Below are positions 45,255-53,852 of a DNA stretch of 64,000 nt, one piece after another. The notes under the pieces were generated by a model. The model did no database searches, was not told where the DNA came from, and worked only from the letters and a program-made list of their open reading frames with translations. The DNA is from Nesterenkonia cremea (GTDB lineage Bacteria; Actinomycetota; Actinomycetes; Actinomycetales; Micrococcaceae). Location of the stretch: assembly GCF_014642675.1 (NCBI RefSeq), contig NZ_BMIS01000003.1:1-64000 (forward strand), in the 5' to 3' direction. The position numbers and the translations under genes were made by a program. Positions within the stretch are counted from its first letter, which is position 1. Each line of letters opens with the position of its first letter.

Positions 45255-46739
45255 TCAGGAACGCTCGGGCAGATGCAGCCGCGCCAGCACGGAGGTGGTG
45301 TCCGCCGGCGGACGGCCCGAGCCGAAGCGGCTGACCAGCATGGCCGCGGCGAAGGCCAGCGGAACGCACCACAGCGCCGGATAGAGCACGACGACGGCGC
45401 CCGGGGCTCCCTCCCCCACGCGCAGCCCCACAGCCAGTGAGCACAGCGAGGCCGCAGCCCCGGTGACCATGCCCGCGAAGGCGCCCTGAGCTGTGATCCC
45501 GGACCACCAGATGCCCAACAGCAGCAGCGGCGCCATGGCCGAGGCGCTGAAGGTGAAGACCATCGCCACCGCGCCGGCCAGGGCCACATGGCTGGTGGCC
45601 GTGGAGATGGCCAGCGGCAGGGCCACCGCCAGCACCGCACCGATCCTGAAGCCGCGCACCGTCCCGCCGAAGAACTCCTGGGAGAGCACTCCGGAGACGG
45701 AGACCACCAGCCCGGAGGCCGTGGAGAGGAACGCGGCGAAGGCCCCGCCGGCCACCACGGCGGTCAGCAGGTCCCCCGCCGCTCCTTCGAAGACCGCCGA
45801 GGGCAGCTGCAGCACCGCCGTATCCGGAGAGTCCTGGACCCCCGGATCGGTCAGCACCGCCCGAGCGATCACCCCCAGCGCAACCGGCAGCACATAGAAG
45901 GCGGCCAACAGGCTCAGCAACAGGAATGTGGTGCGGCGGGCGGCGTCGCCGTCGGGGTTGGTGTAGAAGCGCACCAGGATATGGGGCAGCCCGATGGTCC
46001 CCAGCATCAGCGCCAGGATCAGCGAGACCGTCCGGTAGAAGTCTTCCGATCCCAGGCCGCTGCCCTCCCAGACCGCAGAGAAGTCCGGGGCCTGGGCCTG
46101 GGCCCCGCCGAAGACCCCCATACGCAGCAGGATGAAGACCAGCGGGATCAGCAGCGCGCTGAGCTTGATCCAGTACTGGACCGCTTGGGCGATGGTCACC
46201 GAGCGCATCCCGCCCGGCATGACCGTGGCCAGGACCACCAGGACCACCGCCGCGGGGCCGGCCCATTCGGGCAGCCCCGCCGTGGCGCTGAGCGCGAGGG
46301 AGGCACCGTGCAGCTGCGGGACGATGTAGAGCCAGCCGGTGAGCACCACCAGCATGACGGTGAGCATCCGCAGCCTGGGCGAGGCGAAGCGCAGCGTCAC
46401 GAAGTCCGGCACTGTGTAGGCTCCCGAACGTCGCAGCGGCCCGGCGATGAACAGCAGCATGGTCAGGAACCCGGCCGTATAGCCCACCGGGAACCAGAGG
46501 CCGTAGGTGCCCTCGACCAGGATCAGCCCGGCCACACCGAGGAAGCTGGCTGCAGAGATGTACTCCCCCGCCACCGCGGAGGCGTTCATCCGCGGGGAGA
46601 CCCTCCGGGAGGCCACATAGAAGTCACCTGTGCTGCGCGAGAGCCGGACGCCGTAGGTGCTCACCAGCACGGTGATCGCACTGACCAGCACCACGGCGGA
46701 GAGCACCGCCGAGGCCGAGAGCGTGCCGGGATCGGTCAT
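45255..46739 (-). CDS. Sodium:solute symporter, cation/acetate (ActP-like) type
   Basis: The protein has 494 residues with about 13 hydrophobic segments. SSS-family motifs seen are STGDFYVASRRVSPRMNASAVAGEYISAASFLGV near the N-terminus, GYTAGFLTMLL, and AAFLSTASGLVVSVSG in the middle (sodium-site Ser/Thr). The group imports acetate, pyruvate or similar carboxylates with Na+ or H+. Its start overlaps the small partner gene by 4 bp, and a LytTR two-component pair lies just upstream on the same strand. Confidence 0.9.
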   Translation of the reverse strand: MTDPGTLSASAVLSAVVLVSAITVLVSTYGVRLSRSTGDFYVASRRVSPRMNASAVAGEYISAASFLGVAGLILVEGTYGLWFPVGYTAGFLTMLLFIAGPLRRSGAYTVPDFVTLRFASPRLRMLTVMLVVLTGWLYIVPQLHGASLALSATAGLPEWAGPAAVVLVVLATVMPGGMRSVTIAQAVQYWIKLSALLIPLVFILLRMGVFGGAQAQAPDFSAVWEGSGLGSEDFYRTVSLILALMLGTIGLPHILVRFYTNPDGDAARRTTFLLLSLLAAFYVLPVALGVIARAVLTDPGVQDSPDTAVLQLPSAVFEGAAGDLLTAVVAGGAFAAFLSTASGLVVSVSGVLSQEFFGGTVRGFRIGAVLAVALPLAISTATSHVALAGAVAMVFTFSASAMAPLLLLGIWWSGITAQGAFAGMVTGAAASLCSLAVGLRVGEGAPGAVVVLYPALWCVPLAFAAAMLVSRFGSGRPPADTTSVLARLHLPERS

Positions 46740-47134
46740 CCTGATCCTCCGGCGTCCTGGGACTCCAGATAGGCACGGTCATAGGCCAGGATGCGGCGCA
46801 GATAGAACCAGCCGGCTCCGATGATCAGCGGATAGATCACCAGGCCCGGCACCAGCCAGGCCAGCGGTCCGCCGTCAGTGCTCAGCGCCAGCCCCAGATA
46901 CACCAGCACCAGCAGGATGAAGAACCCGACGCCGATCCGCAGCGCCAGCCGCAGCTTCTGCGAGATCAGCCGCAGCACCGCTTCATCTCCCACCGAGGAG
47001 CGGGAGCCGCCGCGACGCACATAGCCGCGGCGCGGATCCAGCAGCGCCTCCTCGGCCGTGGGCGGGTTCTGCGGGCCGCGGACCCGGAGGCGTGGCGGGC
47101 CGCCGGCGTCGGGGGTCTCCGGGGCAGGGTTCAT
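46736..47134 (-). CDS. Small two-helix membrane protein, likely symporter partner
   Basis: The protein has 132 residues from ATG 47134; a longer frame overlaps the response regulator gene. A hydrophilic basic N-terminus (to about 75) is followed by two hydrophobic helices (IGVGFFILLVLVYLGLAL and LAWLVPGLVIYPLIIGAGWFYL). Small DUF485-type proteins are usually paired with ActP-like symporters; this one has the same position and topology. ATGA overlap with the symporter supports co-translation. Confidence 0.75.
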   Translation of the reverse strand: MNPAPETPDAGGPPRLRVRGPQNPPTAEEALLDPRRGYVRRGGSRSSVGDEAVLRLISQKLRLALRIGVGFFILLVLVYLGLALSTDGGPLAWLVPGLVIYPLIIGAGWFYLRRILAYDRAYLESQDAGGSG

Positions 47135-47147
47135 CGCGGCGACCTGT

Positions 47148-47933
47148 TCATCGGACTCCCCGGGTGGCGCGGACCCGGTGGGCATCCAGGCGCTCCCGCA
47201 CATGAGGCATCAGCCGGCGGCTGACCGGCAGCTCGGTGTCCGGCATGAGGATGGTCATCCGGCCCTGACGGTTCACGATCCGCTTCACGTGGTGGAGGTT
47301 GACCACATGGGAGCGGTGGACTCGCACGAAGCCCTGCGGCTCCCACTGCTCCTCCAGATCGGCCAGCGGGATGCGCAGCAGATAGGAGCTCTCGGCGGTG
47401 TAGAGCCGGGCGTAGTCCCCCTGGGCCTGGACCCAGCGGATGGAGGAGACCTCCAGCAGCACTGTGGTGTCCCCCTGCAGCACCGAGACCCGGTGGGGCC
47501 CCTCGGACTGCTCCTGCTCGGCCGTGCTCAGGCTCTGGGCCGCACGGCGCAGCGCTTCGGAGAGGCGGCTCTGGCGCACCGGCTTGAGCAGGTAGTCGCG
47601 GGCTTGGAGCTCGAAGGCGTCCACTGCGGGTTCGGCATCGGCGGTGATGAACACGATCTGCGGGCCGGGCTCCTCGCCGGCCCGCTCCCCTGTCCGCCCC
47701 CTGGCCCGGGAGTGGAGCTCGCGGGCCAGTTCCATGCCGCTCTGCCCGGGCATGTGGATGTCCAGGAGGATGACGTCGATGGCCTCGGTGTCCAGCACAT
47801 GCTTGGCCTGGGCAGCGTTGCCTGCGGTGTGGACGCGATGCACCTGGGACTCGCTGCTGAGCAGCCACTCCATCTGAGCGACGGCCGGCGGCTCGTCATC
47901 GACCACCAGCACCTCCAACGGACGGTTCGGCAC
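47148..47933 (-). CDS. LytTR-family response regulator
   Basis: The protein has 261 residues. The receiver domain has LVVDDEPPA (acidic pocket, 9-16), the phospho-acceptor Asp58 in LLDIHMPG, and KP at about 110. A LytTR DNA-binding domain fills about 145-250 (WVQAQGDYARLYT, FVRVHRSHVVNLHHVKRI). A GTG start lies after AGGAG in the kinase gene end. LytTR regulators bind short direct repeats; a matching set lies upstream of the kinase gene (48872-48904). Confidence 0.95.
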   Translation of the reverse strand: MPNRPLEVLVVDDEPPAVAQMEWLLSSESQVHRVHTAGNAAQAKHVLDTEAIDVILLDIHMPGQSGMELARELHSRARGRTGERAGEEPGPQIVFITADAEPAVDAFELQARDYLLKPVRQSRLSEALRRAAQSLSTAEQEQSEGPHRVSVLQGDTTVLLEVSSIRWVQAQGDYARLYTAESSYLLRIPLADLEEQWEPQGFVRVHRSHVVNLHHVKRIVNRQGRMTILMPDTELPVSRRLMPHVRERLDAHRVRATRGVR

Positions 47934-47937
47934 GCGT

Positions 47938-48786
47938 TCAGCTCCTCTCCTGCTGGAATTTCGGCACCCGCATGGACACTCTCATACCGGCGCCGGGGGC
48001 GGTGTCGATGCGCAGGCCGTTCGCTCCCCCGTAGGCCTGACGCAGGCGAAGATCCACATTGCGCAGCCCGATGTGCGAGCTGCCCTCCGCCCCGGCCAGC
48101 ACCCTCTCCAGATGTGCGGGGTCAGCTCCGGGGCCCTCATCCTCCACGCTGATCACCGCGTGGGTCCCCTCCTCCTGGGCGGCCAGGCGCACCTGTGCCA
48201 GCCCGGAGGCCGAGTCGGCGCCGTGGCGCACGGCGTTCTCCACCAGCGGCTGGACCGAGAGGAAGGGGATGCGGAGGCTGAGCACCTCCGGGGCGATCTC
48301 CAGGTTCACCTGAACCCGGTCCTCAAACCTCGCCTTCTCCAGAAGGACATAGCGCTCGACGGCGCTCAGCTCCTCCTCCAGCGTGGTGAAGTCACCCTCA
48401 GCGCGAAGGCTGTAGCGGGTGAAGTCTGCGAAGTCGATGACCAGCTCCCGAGCCCGGATCGGGTCGGCGGGGATGGTGGCGGCGATGGCATTGAGGCTGT
48501 TGTAGATGAAGTGCGGCGAAATCTGGGCCCGCAGGGTCCGCAGCTCCGCCTCCACCAGCTGCTGACGGGTCAGCTCCGCCAGCTCGCGGTAGTCGACGTC
48601 GTCGGGACTGTGCTGATCGTCGGAGCTGGGATGGTCGGGCGCCTGGCGCTGGGTGGGAGCCGGGGCCGGCGTCGGGGTCTCAACGGGGGCGCCGGAGCGG
48701 CCCCTGGCTGCGACGAAGAGGACAAGCGCCGTCAGTCCAGCGATGATCACCACCAAGATCGCTGTCGTCGCGCTCACCTCGTCCAC
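47938..48786 (-). CDS. Sensor histidine kinase of the LytS/YehU type
   Basis: The protein has 282 residues. One N-terminal hydrophobic helix (about 7-27) anchors it, followed by a Pro/Thr-rich linker. The His_kinase domain has ISPHFIYNSLNAI with His92, and the ATPase part has VQPLVENAVRHG and a glycine-rich VEDEGPG. There is no 5TM sensing domain as in LytS or BtsS, so the input may come from a partner such as the symporter. GTG 48786 lies 7 bp after TACACT, a possible leaderless start. Confidence 0.93.
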   Translation of the reverse strand: MDEVSATTAILVVIIAGLTALVLFVAARGRSGAPVETPTPAPAPTQRQAPDHPSSDDQHSPDDVDYRELAELTRQQLVEAELRTLRAQISPHFIYNSLNAIAATIPADPIRARELVIDFADFTRYSLRAEGDFTTLEEELSAVERYVLLEKARFEDRVQVNLEIAPEVLSLRIPFLSVQPLVENAVRHGADSASGLAQVRLAAQEEGTHAVISVEDEGPGADPAHLERVLAGAEGSSHIGLRNVDLRLRQAYGGANGLRIDTAPGAGMRVSMRVPKFQQERS

Positions 48787-48793
48787 AGAGTCA

Positions 48794-48799
48794 AGTGTA
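48794..48799 (-). promoter_or_regulatory. Candidate -10 for a leaderless histidine kinase message
   Basis: On the minus strand TACACT is 7 nt before GTG 48786, the spacing expected if transcription starts at the start codon. There is no ribosome site in front of this GTG and no good -35. Confidence 0.45.
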
Positions 48800-48871
48800 G
48801 GGATTGTGAGCCGGATCGCGTGCCCGGCCGGGCCGAACCATGCCGAAGGAACACCCAGCTCACGCCCAGCA

Positions 48872-48904
48872 CACCGTCTGACTCACCGTCCGGCGCACCG
48901 TCTG
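48872..48904. promoter_or_regulatory. Three 12-bp-phased direct repeats, candidate LytTR operator
   Basis: CACCGTCTG (48872), CACCGTCCG (48884) and CACCGTCTG (48896) follow one another at exactly 12-bp steps between the histidine kinase gene and the divergent OFA transporter gene. The unit ACCGTCTGT fits the LytTR consensus [TA][AC][CA]GTTN[AG][TG] at eight of nine positions. LytTR proteins bind such direct repeats about one helical turn apart. Confidence 0.55.
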
Positions 48905-48937
48905 TGCCGCTCGTCGTATCTGGCGCGCACCGGCGAA

Positions 48938-48966
48938 GTGACTCATGCCACTGTGGTCCGAGTCAC
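48938..48966. promoter_or_regulatory. Inverted repeat upstream of the OFA transporter
   Basis: GTGACTC (48938-48944) and GAGTCAC (48960-48966) are perfect inverted arms around a 15-bp spacer, about 55 bp before the transporter start. It could be an operator for a dimeric regulator of unknown type. Confidence 0.4.
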
Positions 48967-49019
48967 AACGGAGTGGCCTCCATGTTCTGCACCCATACAC
49001 CCTTCGAGAGAGGCAGCTG

Positions 49020-50705
49020 ATGACTGGTACCACCACCACTGCTGCGGCACACGACGGGCAGCCGAAGGCATCGGCCGCGACCGCTGATCTGCGCGCGCCC
49101 TCCTACCACCACATCACGGCGCGCCCCGGCTTCAACCGCTGGCTGATCCCGCCGGCCGCACTGGCCCTGCATATGTGCATCGGCCAGGTCTACGGCACCT
49201 CCGTCTATCAGTCCCGGCTGGCCACCCACTTCGCCGATGACCCGCTGGTGGGCATCTTCGGCCAGATTCTCGGACCTATCTTCGGCGGCGACCACCCGGC
49301 TCAGACCGCAGTGGCCTTCTTCGCCTTCTCACTGTCCATCGTGCTGATGGGCCTCTCCGCCGCTCTCTTCGGCAAATGGGTGGACTTCCGCGGACCGCGG
49401 ATGGCCATGCTGGCCTCCACAACCTTCTGGGTCTCCGGATTCCTGATCGGCTCCATGGGCATCTTCACCCAGCAGCTCTGGCTGGTGGGACTGGGCTATG
49501 GCGTGCTCGGCGGCATCGGCCTGGGCATCGGCTATATCGCGCCGGTCTCCACACTGATGAAGTGGTTCCCGGACCGCCCGGGCCTGGGCACCGGCATGGC
49601 CATCATGGGCTTCGGCGTGGGTGCGATGATCGCCGCCCCGTTCTCCACGATGATGCTGGGCGTCTTCGACCGGATGGGCGCCGGCGAGGGCGCCGCCGTC
49701 GGCTACCTCTTCCTGACCCTGGCCGTGATCTACGCGCCGATGATGCTCTTCGCAGCCTGGATCATCCGAGTCCCCGCGGCCGATTGGAAGCCCGAGGGCT
49801 ACGACCCCACCACGAATAAGGCCGCCAAGATGGTCTCGGCGGGCAACGTCACCGCCAACAACGCACTGCGCACCCCGCAGTTCTGGCTGCTGTGGGTGGT
49901 TCTGTTCGTCAACGTGACCGCAGCGGTGGGCCTGCTCCCCCAGGCGGCGAACTTCGTCCAGGACTTCTTCCGCGACGGCAGCGGAGAGACCTTCGCCAGT
50001 CCGGAGGTCGCAGCAGTGGCGGCGGCCGGATTCGTCGGCTACCTCTCGCTGACCAATACGCTGGGCCGGTTCATCTGGGCCTCCACCTCGGACAAGATCG
50101 GGCGCAAGCCCATCTACATGATGTACCTGGGCCTGGGCTCGCTGCTCTACCTCTCGCTGGCCGTGTTCGGCGACAGCAATATGGCAGCGTTCATCGTGCT
50201 GGCCGGCATCATTCTGTCCTTCTACGGCGGCGGCTTCGCCACCATCCCGGCCTACCTGCGCGACCTCTTCGGCACGCTGCAGGTCGGCGCGATCCACGGC
50301 CGTCTGCTGACCGCCTGGTCCGCCGCCGGCATCGCCGGCCCGGCCATCGTGAACATCACCCTGGACTCCGCAGAGGGCTCACCGGGTGTGGACTTGACCG
50401 CGGCGGACTACCGTCCGGCGCTGCTGATCATGAGTGTGCTGCTGCTGGTCGGCTTCGTCACCAACCTGCTGGTGAGCCCGGTCAGCTCCATGTGGCATGA
50501 GGAGAACCGGGAGGCCGCTGAGCCGGCCGCCGAGGCCGCCACGCCGGTGAGCTCCCAACAGGCGGGGCCTGCAGCCGCGACGGAGCCGGCCCGCAACCCG
50601 GTGGTGCCGATCCCGGCGGCCTGGACGATCGTGGCCCTGCCGATGCTCTTCGGCCTGATCTACACCTTCAGCAACGCCGTGCAGCTCTTCGCCCCCGGCA
50701 GCTGA
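49020..50705 (+). CDS. OFA family MFS transporter (oxalate/formate antiporter type)
   Basis: The protein has 561 residues from ATG 49020 with AGAGG upstream. Twelve or more hydrophobic segments; family features are HMCIGQVYGTSVYQ near the start (OFA signature region), GIGLGIGYIAPVSTLMKWFPDRPGLGTGMAIMGFGVGAM, and GRFIWASTSDKIGRK in the second half. The C-terminal tail (about 505-540) is Ala/Glu-rich before a last helix. OFA members carry oxalate, formate, pyruvate or lactate; E. coli YhjX is a pyruvate-responsive member under a LytTR regulator. It diverges from the LytS/LytTR pair here. Confidence 0.92.
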   Translation: MTGTTTTAAAHDGQPKASAATADLRAPSYHHITARPGFNRWLIPPAALALHMCIGQVYGTSVYQSRLATHFADDPLVGIFGQILGPIFGGDHPAQTAVAFFAFSLSIVLMGLSAALFGKWVDFRGPRMAMLASTTFWVSGFLIGSMGIFTQQLWLVGLGYGVLGGIGLGIGYIAPVSTLMKWFPDRPGLGTGMAIMGFGVGAMIAAPFSTMMLGVFDRMGAGEGAAVGYLFLTLAVIYAPMMLFAAWIIRVPAADWKPEGYDPTTNKAAKMVSAGNVTANNALRTPQFWLLWVVLFVNVTAAVGLLPQAANFVQDFFRDGSGETFASPEVAAVAAAGFVGYLSLTNTLGRFIWASTSDKIGRKPIYMMYLGLGSLLYLSLAVFGDSNMAAFIVLAGIILSFYGGGFATIPAYLRDLFGTLQVGAIHGRLLTAWSAAGIAGPAIVNITLDSAEGSPGVDLTAADYRPALLIMSVLLLVGFVTNLLVSPVSSMWHEENREAAEPAAEAATPVSSQQAGPAAATEPARNPVVPIPAAWTIVALPMLFGLIYTFSNAVQLFAPGS

Positions 50706-50718
50706 GCTGCAGGCACAG

Positions 50719-50763
50719 ACGACGATGGCCCGCCTCTCCCCAAGGAGGGCGGGCCATCGTCGT
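50719..50763. terminator. Strong bidirectional terminator
   Basis: A 16-bp perfect stem (ACGACGATGGCCCGCC 50719-50734 with 50748-50763) plus CTCC/GGAG pairing closes on a short CCAA loop. It lies between the OFA gene and the converging DivIVA-like gene. Confidence 0.92.
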
Positions 50764-50826
50764 ATGGTCCGGTGAGCGGCGCTCCGGTGACCGGTGCGCC
50801 GAAGCGGCCCGGTCAGGGAGCGGTGC

Positions 50827-51384
50827 TCAGCCGACCGAGGCCATGATCTCGGTCATCTTGTCCAGGAAGGCGTCCACCTGAGCCTCGTCATAGCCGCTGG
50901 AACCGTGGGCGCCAGCAAAGGTGATCGTGCGGATCTCGTCCACACTCATGGGGTTCTCCCCGTCCAGGTACTGCTCGAGCTGCTTGCACAGCTCGTCCAC
51001 CTGCTCCTTGCGGTAGCCCAGGGCTGAGGAGTGCGCGGGTTCGCGGAAGCGCTTGCCGTTCGGGCGCTCCAGGCGTCCGCGCAGGGGCTCGGCCCGCTCG
51101 GCGAGCAGCTCGTACCAGGCGTCCTCGCCGTGCTGCTCGATGTAGCGGTCCCGCTCGGCGCCGGCGAAGGCGTCCTCCAACCGGTCCAGGGCTGCGTCCA
51201 CCTCTGCGGGGTCGTAGCCGCCGGAGCTCATGGAGAAGCTCGCATCACGGATCTCGGCGAGAGGCATGCCGTCGCCGGAGTCGTAGGCCACGCGGGCGCG
51301 GCCCATGAACTCGTCGACTTCTTCCCTGTTGTATCCCTGCTCCTGCGCGGGGAGCAGGGAGAACAGTGCGGTGTCGTTAGCCAT
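50827..51384 (-). CDS. DivIVA domain-containing protein with repeated modules
   Basis: The protein has 185 residues. It is made of repeated short DivIVA-like motifs: GYNREEVDEFMGRAR at about 17-31, GGYDPAEVDAALDRLEDAF at about 55-73, GYRKEQVDELCKQLEQYL at about 122-139 and GYDEAQVDAFLDKMTEIM near the end, separated by 'I.D..F' stretches. It has no long coiled coil, unlike canonical polar DivIVA/Wag31. Genes of this kind follow cdsA in related actinobacteria; function is unknown. It begins 2 bp after the cdsA stop. Confidence 0.85.
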   Translation of the reverse strand: MANDTALFSLLPAQEQGYNREEVDEFMGRARVAYDSGDGMPLAEIRDASFSMSSGGYDPAEVDAALDRLEDAFAGAERDRYIEQHGEDAWYELLAERAEPLRGRLERPNGKRFREPAHSSALGYRKEQVDELCKQLEQYLDGENPMSVDEIRTITFAGAHGSSGYDEAQVDAFLDKMTEIMASVG

Positions 51385-51386
51385 AT

Positions 51387-52340
51387 CTACAACCCTAAAG
51401 GAACTCCCCCGGATTCCGGGGTCAACGCCACGATGACAAAAAAGGCCGCCGGCATCGCGAAGACCAGTGAATCCAGCCGGTCCATGGCCCCACCGTGGCC
51501 GGGCAGGACATTGGACATGTCCTTCAGCCCCAGCTCACGCTTGACCATCGACTCGGAGAAGTCGCCGGCGGTCGCGGCGATCACCACGGCCACGCCGAGG
51601 GCCGCACCGATGATCAGCGGCTCCTCGAAGATCAGCCAGGAGGCCAGCATCCCGACGCCGACCGCGCCTGCCATAGACCCGGCGAAGCCCTCCCAAGACT
51701 TCTTGGGGCTGACCTTCGGCGCCATGGGGTGCTTGCCGAAGAGGATGCCGGCTATATAGCCGAAGGTGTCGTTGGCGACCACCAGCAGGACCACGATCAC
51801 CAGTCGCCAGTTGCCCTCAGCGATGCCGAAGAGGCCCGACTCCGGCCCGGTCTCCAGCAGGAGCACGGCGAAGGAGATCAGAAAGGGCACCCAGCAGGCC
51901 ACGAAGATCGAGGCCACGATGGAGGGGCCCGGATCGGTGACCCGGTAGATCGCGGCGAAGACCGCGATGGCCACGCAGGTGACCATCAGAGCCAGCGTCA
52001 GCGACTCCACCCCTCCGAAGTAGGCGGCCAGCGGCATGGCCGCAGCGCTCAGGAACAGGGGTATCTTGGGCAGACGCAGCCGCCGTCCCCCGGGACGCCT
52101 GGTCCGAGCGGCCTCATGGCTCTCCAGGGCTCGGGCGACTTCCCAGACCCCCACGCACAGCAGCACGATGGCCACCAGGATCAGCAGGAGGTCGAAGAAG
52201 ATCAGCCCGAGCACCGCCGGAACGAGCAGGGCCAGTCCGGTCAGGATCGCCGCTGGGAGGTCGCGCCCCGCTTTGGGGGTGCGCTCCTTCTTCTCAGCGG
52301 TCGGCTGAGTATGCTCCGTCTGGGAGCCGCTGGCTGCCAC
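51387..52340 (-). CDS. cdsA: Phosphatidate cytidylyltransferase
   Basis: The protein has 317 residues. It makes CDP-diacylglycerol for phospholipid synthesis in the membrane. About eight hydrophobic segments, and the C-terminal signature VSPKKSWEGFAGSMAGAVG followed by GDFSESMVKRELGLKDMSNVLPGHGGAMDRLDSL. The first 35 residues are charged. A GTG start lies 3 bp after the frr stop. It is in the rpsB-tsf-pyrH-frr-cdsA backbone. Confidence 0.96.
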   Translation of the reverse strand: MAASGSQTEHTQPTAEKKERTPKAGRDLPAAILTGLALLVPAVLGLIFFDLLLILVAIVLLCVGVWEVARALESHEAARTRRPGGRRLRLPKIPLFLSAAAMPLAAYFGGVESLTLALMVTCVAIAVFAAIYRVTDPGPSIVASIFVACWVPFLISFAVLLLETGPESGLFGIAEGNWRLVIVVLLVVANDTFGYIAGILFGKHPMAPKVSPKKSWEGFAGSMAGAVGVGMLASWLIFEEPLIIGAALGVAVVIAATAGDFSESMVKRELGLKDMSNVLPGHGGAMDRLDSLVFAMPAAFFVIVALTPESGGVPLGL

Positions 52341-52343
52341 GGA

Positions 52344-52901
52344 TCAGACCTCGAGGAGCTCGGCTTCCTTGCGCTTGGTCATGTCGTCGATCTTCTCTAC
52401 GTAGGTCTTGGTCAGCTGCTCGAGCTCGTCGGTGCCGCGCTTGCCCTCGTCCTCACCGACCTCGCCGTCCTTGACGGCCTTCTCGATGGTGTCCTTGGCC
52501 TTGCGGCGGGCGTTGCGGACGGAGACCTTGTGGTCCTCACCCTTGCCCTTGACCAGCTTCGCGTACTCCTTGCGGCGCTCCTCGGTCAGGTCCGGCATAG
52601 TGATGCGGATCTGCTTGCCGTCGTTGGAGGGGTTCGCGCCGATCTCCGAGTCGGACAGCGCCTTCTCGATGTCCCGCATGGCGGAGACGTCGTAGGGGGT
52701 GATCAGGATGGTCTTGGCATCCGGAGTGTTGAAGGAGGCCAGCTGCTGCAGCGGGGTCGGGGAACCGTAGTAGTCCACCAGGACCTTGGAGTACAGGGAG
52801 GGGTTCGCACGGCCGGTGCGCACCGTTCCGAAGTCTTCGGAGGTGGCCTCGATGGCGCGCTCCATCAGGTCTTTCGCCTCGGACAGGGTCTCGTCAATCA
52901 C
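52344..52901 (-). CDS. frr: Ribosome recycling factor
   Basis: The protein has 185 residues, the exact family length. LSEAKDLMERAIEATSEDFGTVRTGRANPSL, then YYGSPTPLQQLASFNTPDAKTILITPYD and the C-terminal helix with VRNARRKAKDTIEKAVKDGEVGEDE. It splits post-termination ribosomes with EF-G. GTG start after AGGAG. Confidence 0.98.
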   Translation of the reverse strand: MIDETLSEAKDLMERAIEATSEDFGTVRTGRANPSLYSKVLVDYYGSPTPLQQLASFNTPDAKTILITPYDVSAMRDIEKALSDSEIGANPSNDGKQIRITMPDLTEERRKEYAKLVKGKGEDHKVSVRNARRKAKDTIEKAVKDGEVGEDEGKRGTDELEQLTKTYVEKIDDMTKRKEAELLEV

Positions 52902-52994
52902 GTGGGTCTCCTTGGGAGCTTCGAAATGTCAGAACACAGTCTACTGGCCGTGCGGGGGCCAGCACTTCAGGTGCGTCGGCCGGCGTCGGGCCGC

Positions 52995-53717
52995 TCAGGG
53001 GGTGACCAGGGTGCCGATCTCCTCGCCGAGCAGGGCGCGGGTGATGTTGCCCTCCCCCTCCATGCCGAAGACGCGCATGGAGAGGCTGTTGTCGTTGCAC
53101 ATGGTCATGGCGGTCTGGTCCATGACGCGGATGTCCTTGCGCAGCGCGTCGGTATAGGTGAGGTGGTCCAGCTTTTCGGCTCTGGGGTCCGCCTTGGGAT
53201 CTGCGGTGTAGACGCCGTCCACACCGGACTTGGCCATCAGAACCATATCGGCGCCGGTCTCCAGTGCGCGCTGAGCGCAGACAGTGTCGGTGGAGAAGTA
53301 GGGCATGCCGGCACCGGCGCCGAAGACGACCACGCGGTCCTTCTCCATGTGGCGCACTGCGCGCAGCGGGATATAGGACTCGGAGACCTGGCCCATGGTG
53401 ATCGCACTCTGGACGCGGGTGGGCTGGCCGGACTGCTCGAGGAAGTCCTGCAGGGCCAGTGCGTTCATCACGGTGCCCAGCATGCCGATGTAGTCGGCGC
53501 GGGCGCGGTCCATACCGGCGCGGGAAAGCTCAGCACCGCGGAAGAAGTTGCCTCCGCCGACGACCACGCTCACCTCGACCTGGCCGCGGACGGCTGCGAT
53601 CTGTTCGGCGATGCCGCGGACAGTGGCGGGGTCGACGCCGACATGGCCGCCTCCGAAGACCTCTCCGGAGAGCTTCAGCAGGACTCGACGGCGACGGGGG
53701 GCGGGTTCGACAGACAT
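52995..53717 (-). CDS. pyrH: UMP kinase
   Basis: The protein has 240 residues from ATG 53717 (GAGGAG 8 nt upstream); an ATG at 53750 precedes this site. It phosphorylates UMP to [50 protein letters not shown] and [10 protein letters not shown] are standard. A terminator lies between tsf and pyrH, so pyrH-frr may have its own promoter. Confidence 0.97.
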   Translation of the reverse strand: MSVEPAPRRRRVLLKLSGEVFGGGHVGVDPATVRGIAEQIAAVRGQVEVSVVVGGGNFFRGAELSRAGMDRARADYIGMLGTVMNALALQDFLEQSGQPTRVQSAITMGQVSESYIPLRAVRHMEKDRVVVFGAGAGMPYFSTDTVCAQRALETGADMVLMAKSGVDGVYTADPKADPRAEKLDHLTYTDALRKDIRVMDQTAMTMCNDNSLSMRVFGMEGEGNITRALLGEEIGTLVTP

Positions 53718-53754
53718 GGGCAGAGCTCCTCGAGACATCAGTGGTGGCATACGA

Positions 53755-53792
53755 AAAGGGGGTGACCACTTCGTAAAGTGGCCACCCCCTTT
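53755..53792 (-). terminator. Rho-independent terminator after tsf
   Basis: AAAGGGGGTG-CCACTT (53755-53771) pairs with AAGTGG-CACCCCCTTT (53776-53792) with one mismatch and a CGTA loop; read on the minus strand it ends in TTTT. It lies about 60 bp after the tsf stop. Confidence 0.92.
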
Positions 53793-53852
53793 GTCGTCGT
53801 TCAGGCGTCAGGACTCAGTCTAGCGTCCTTCGGCCGAAGGTAGGTCCCTCGA

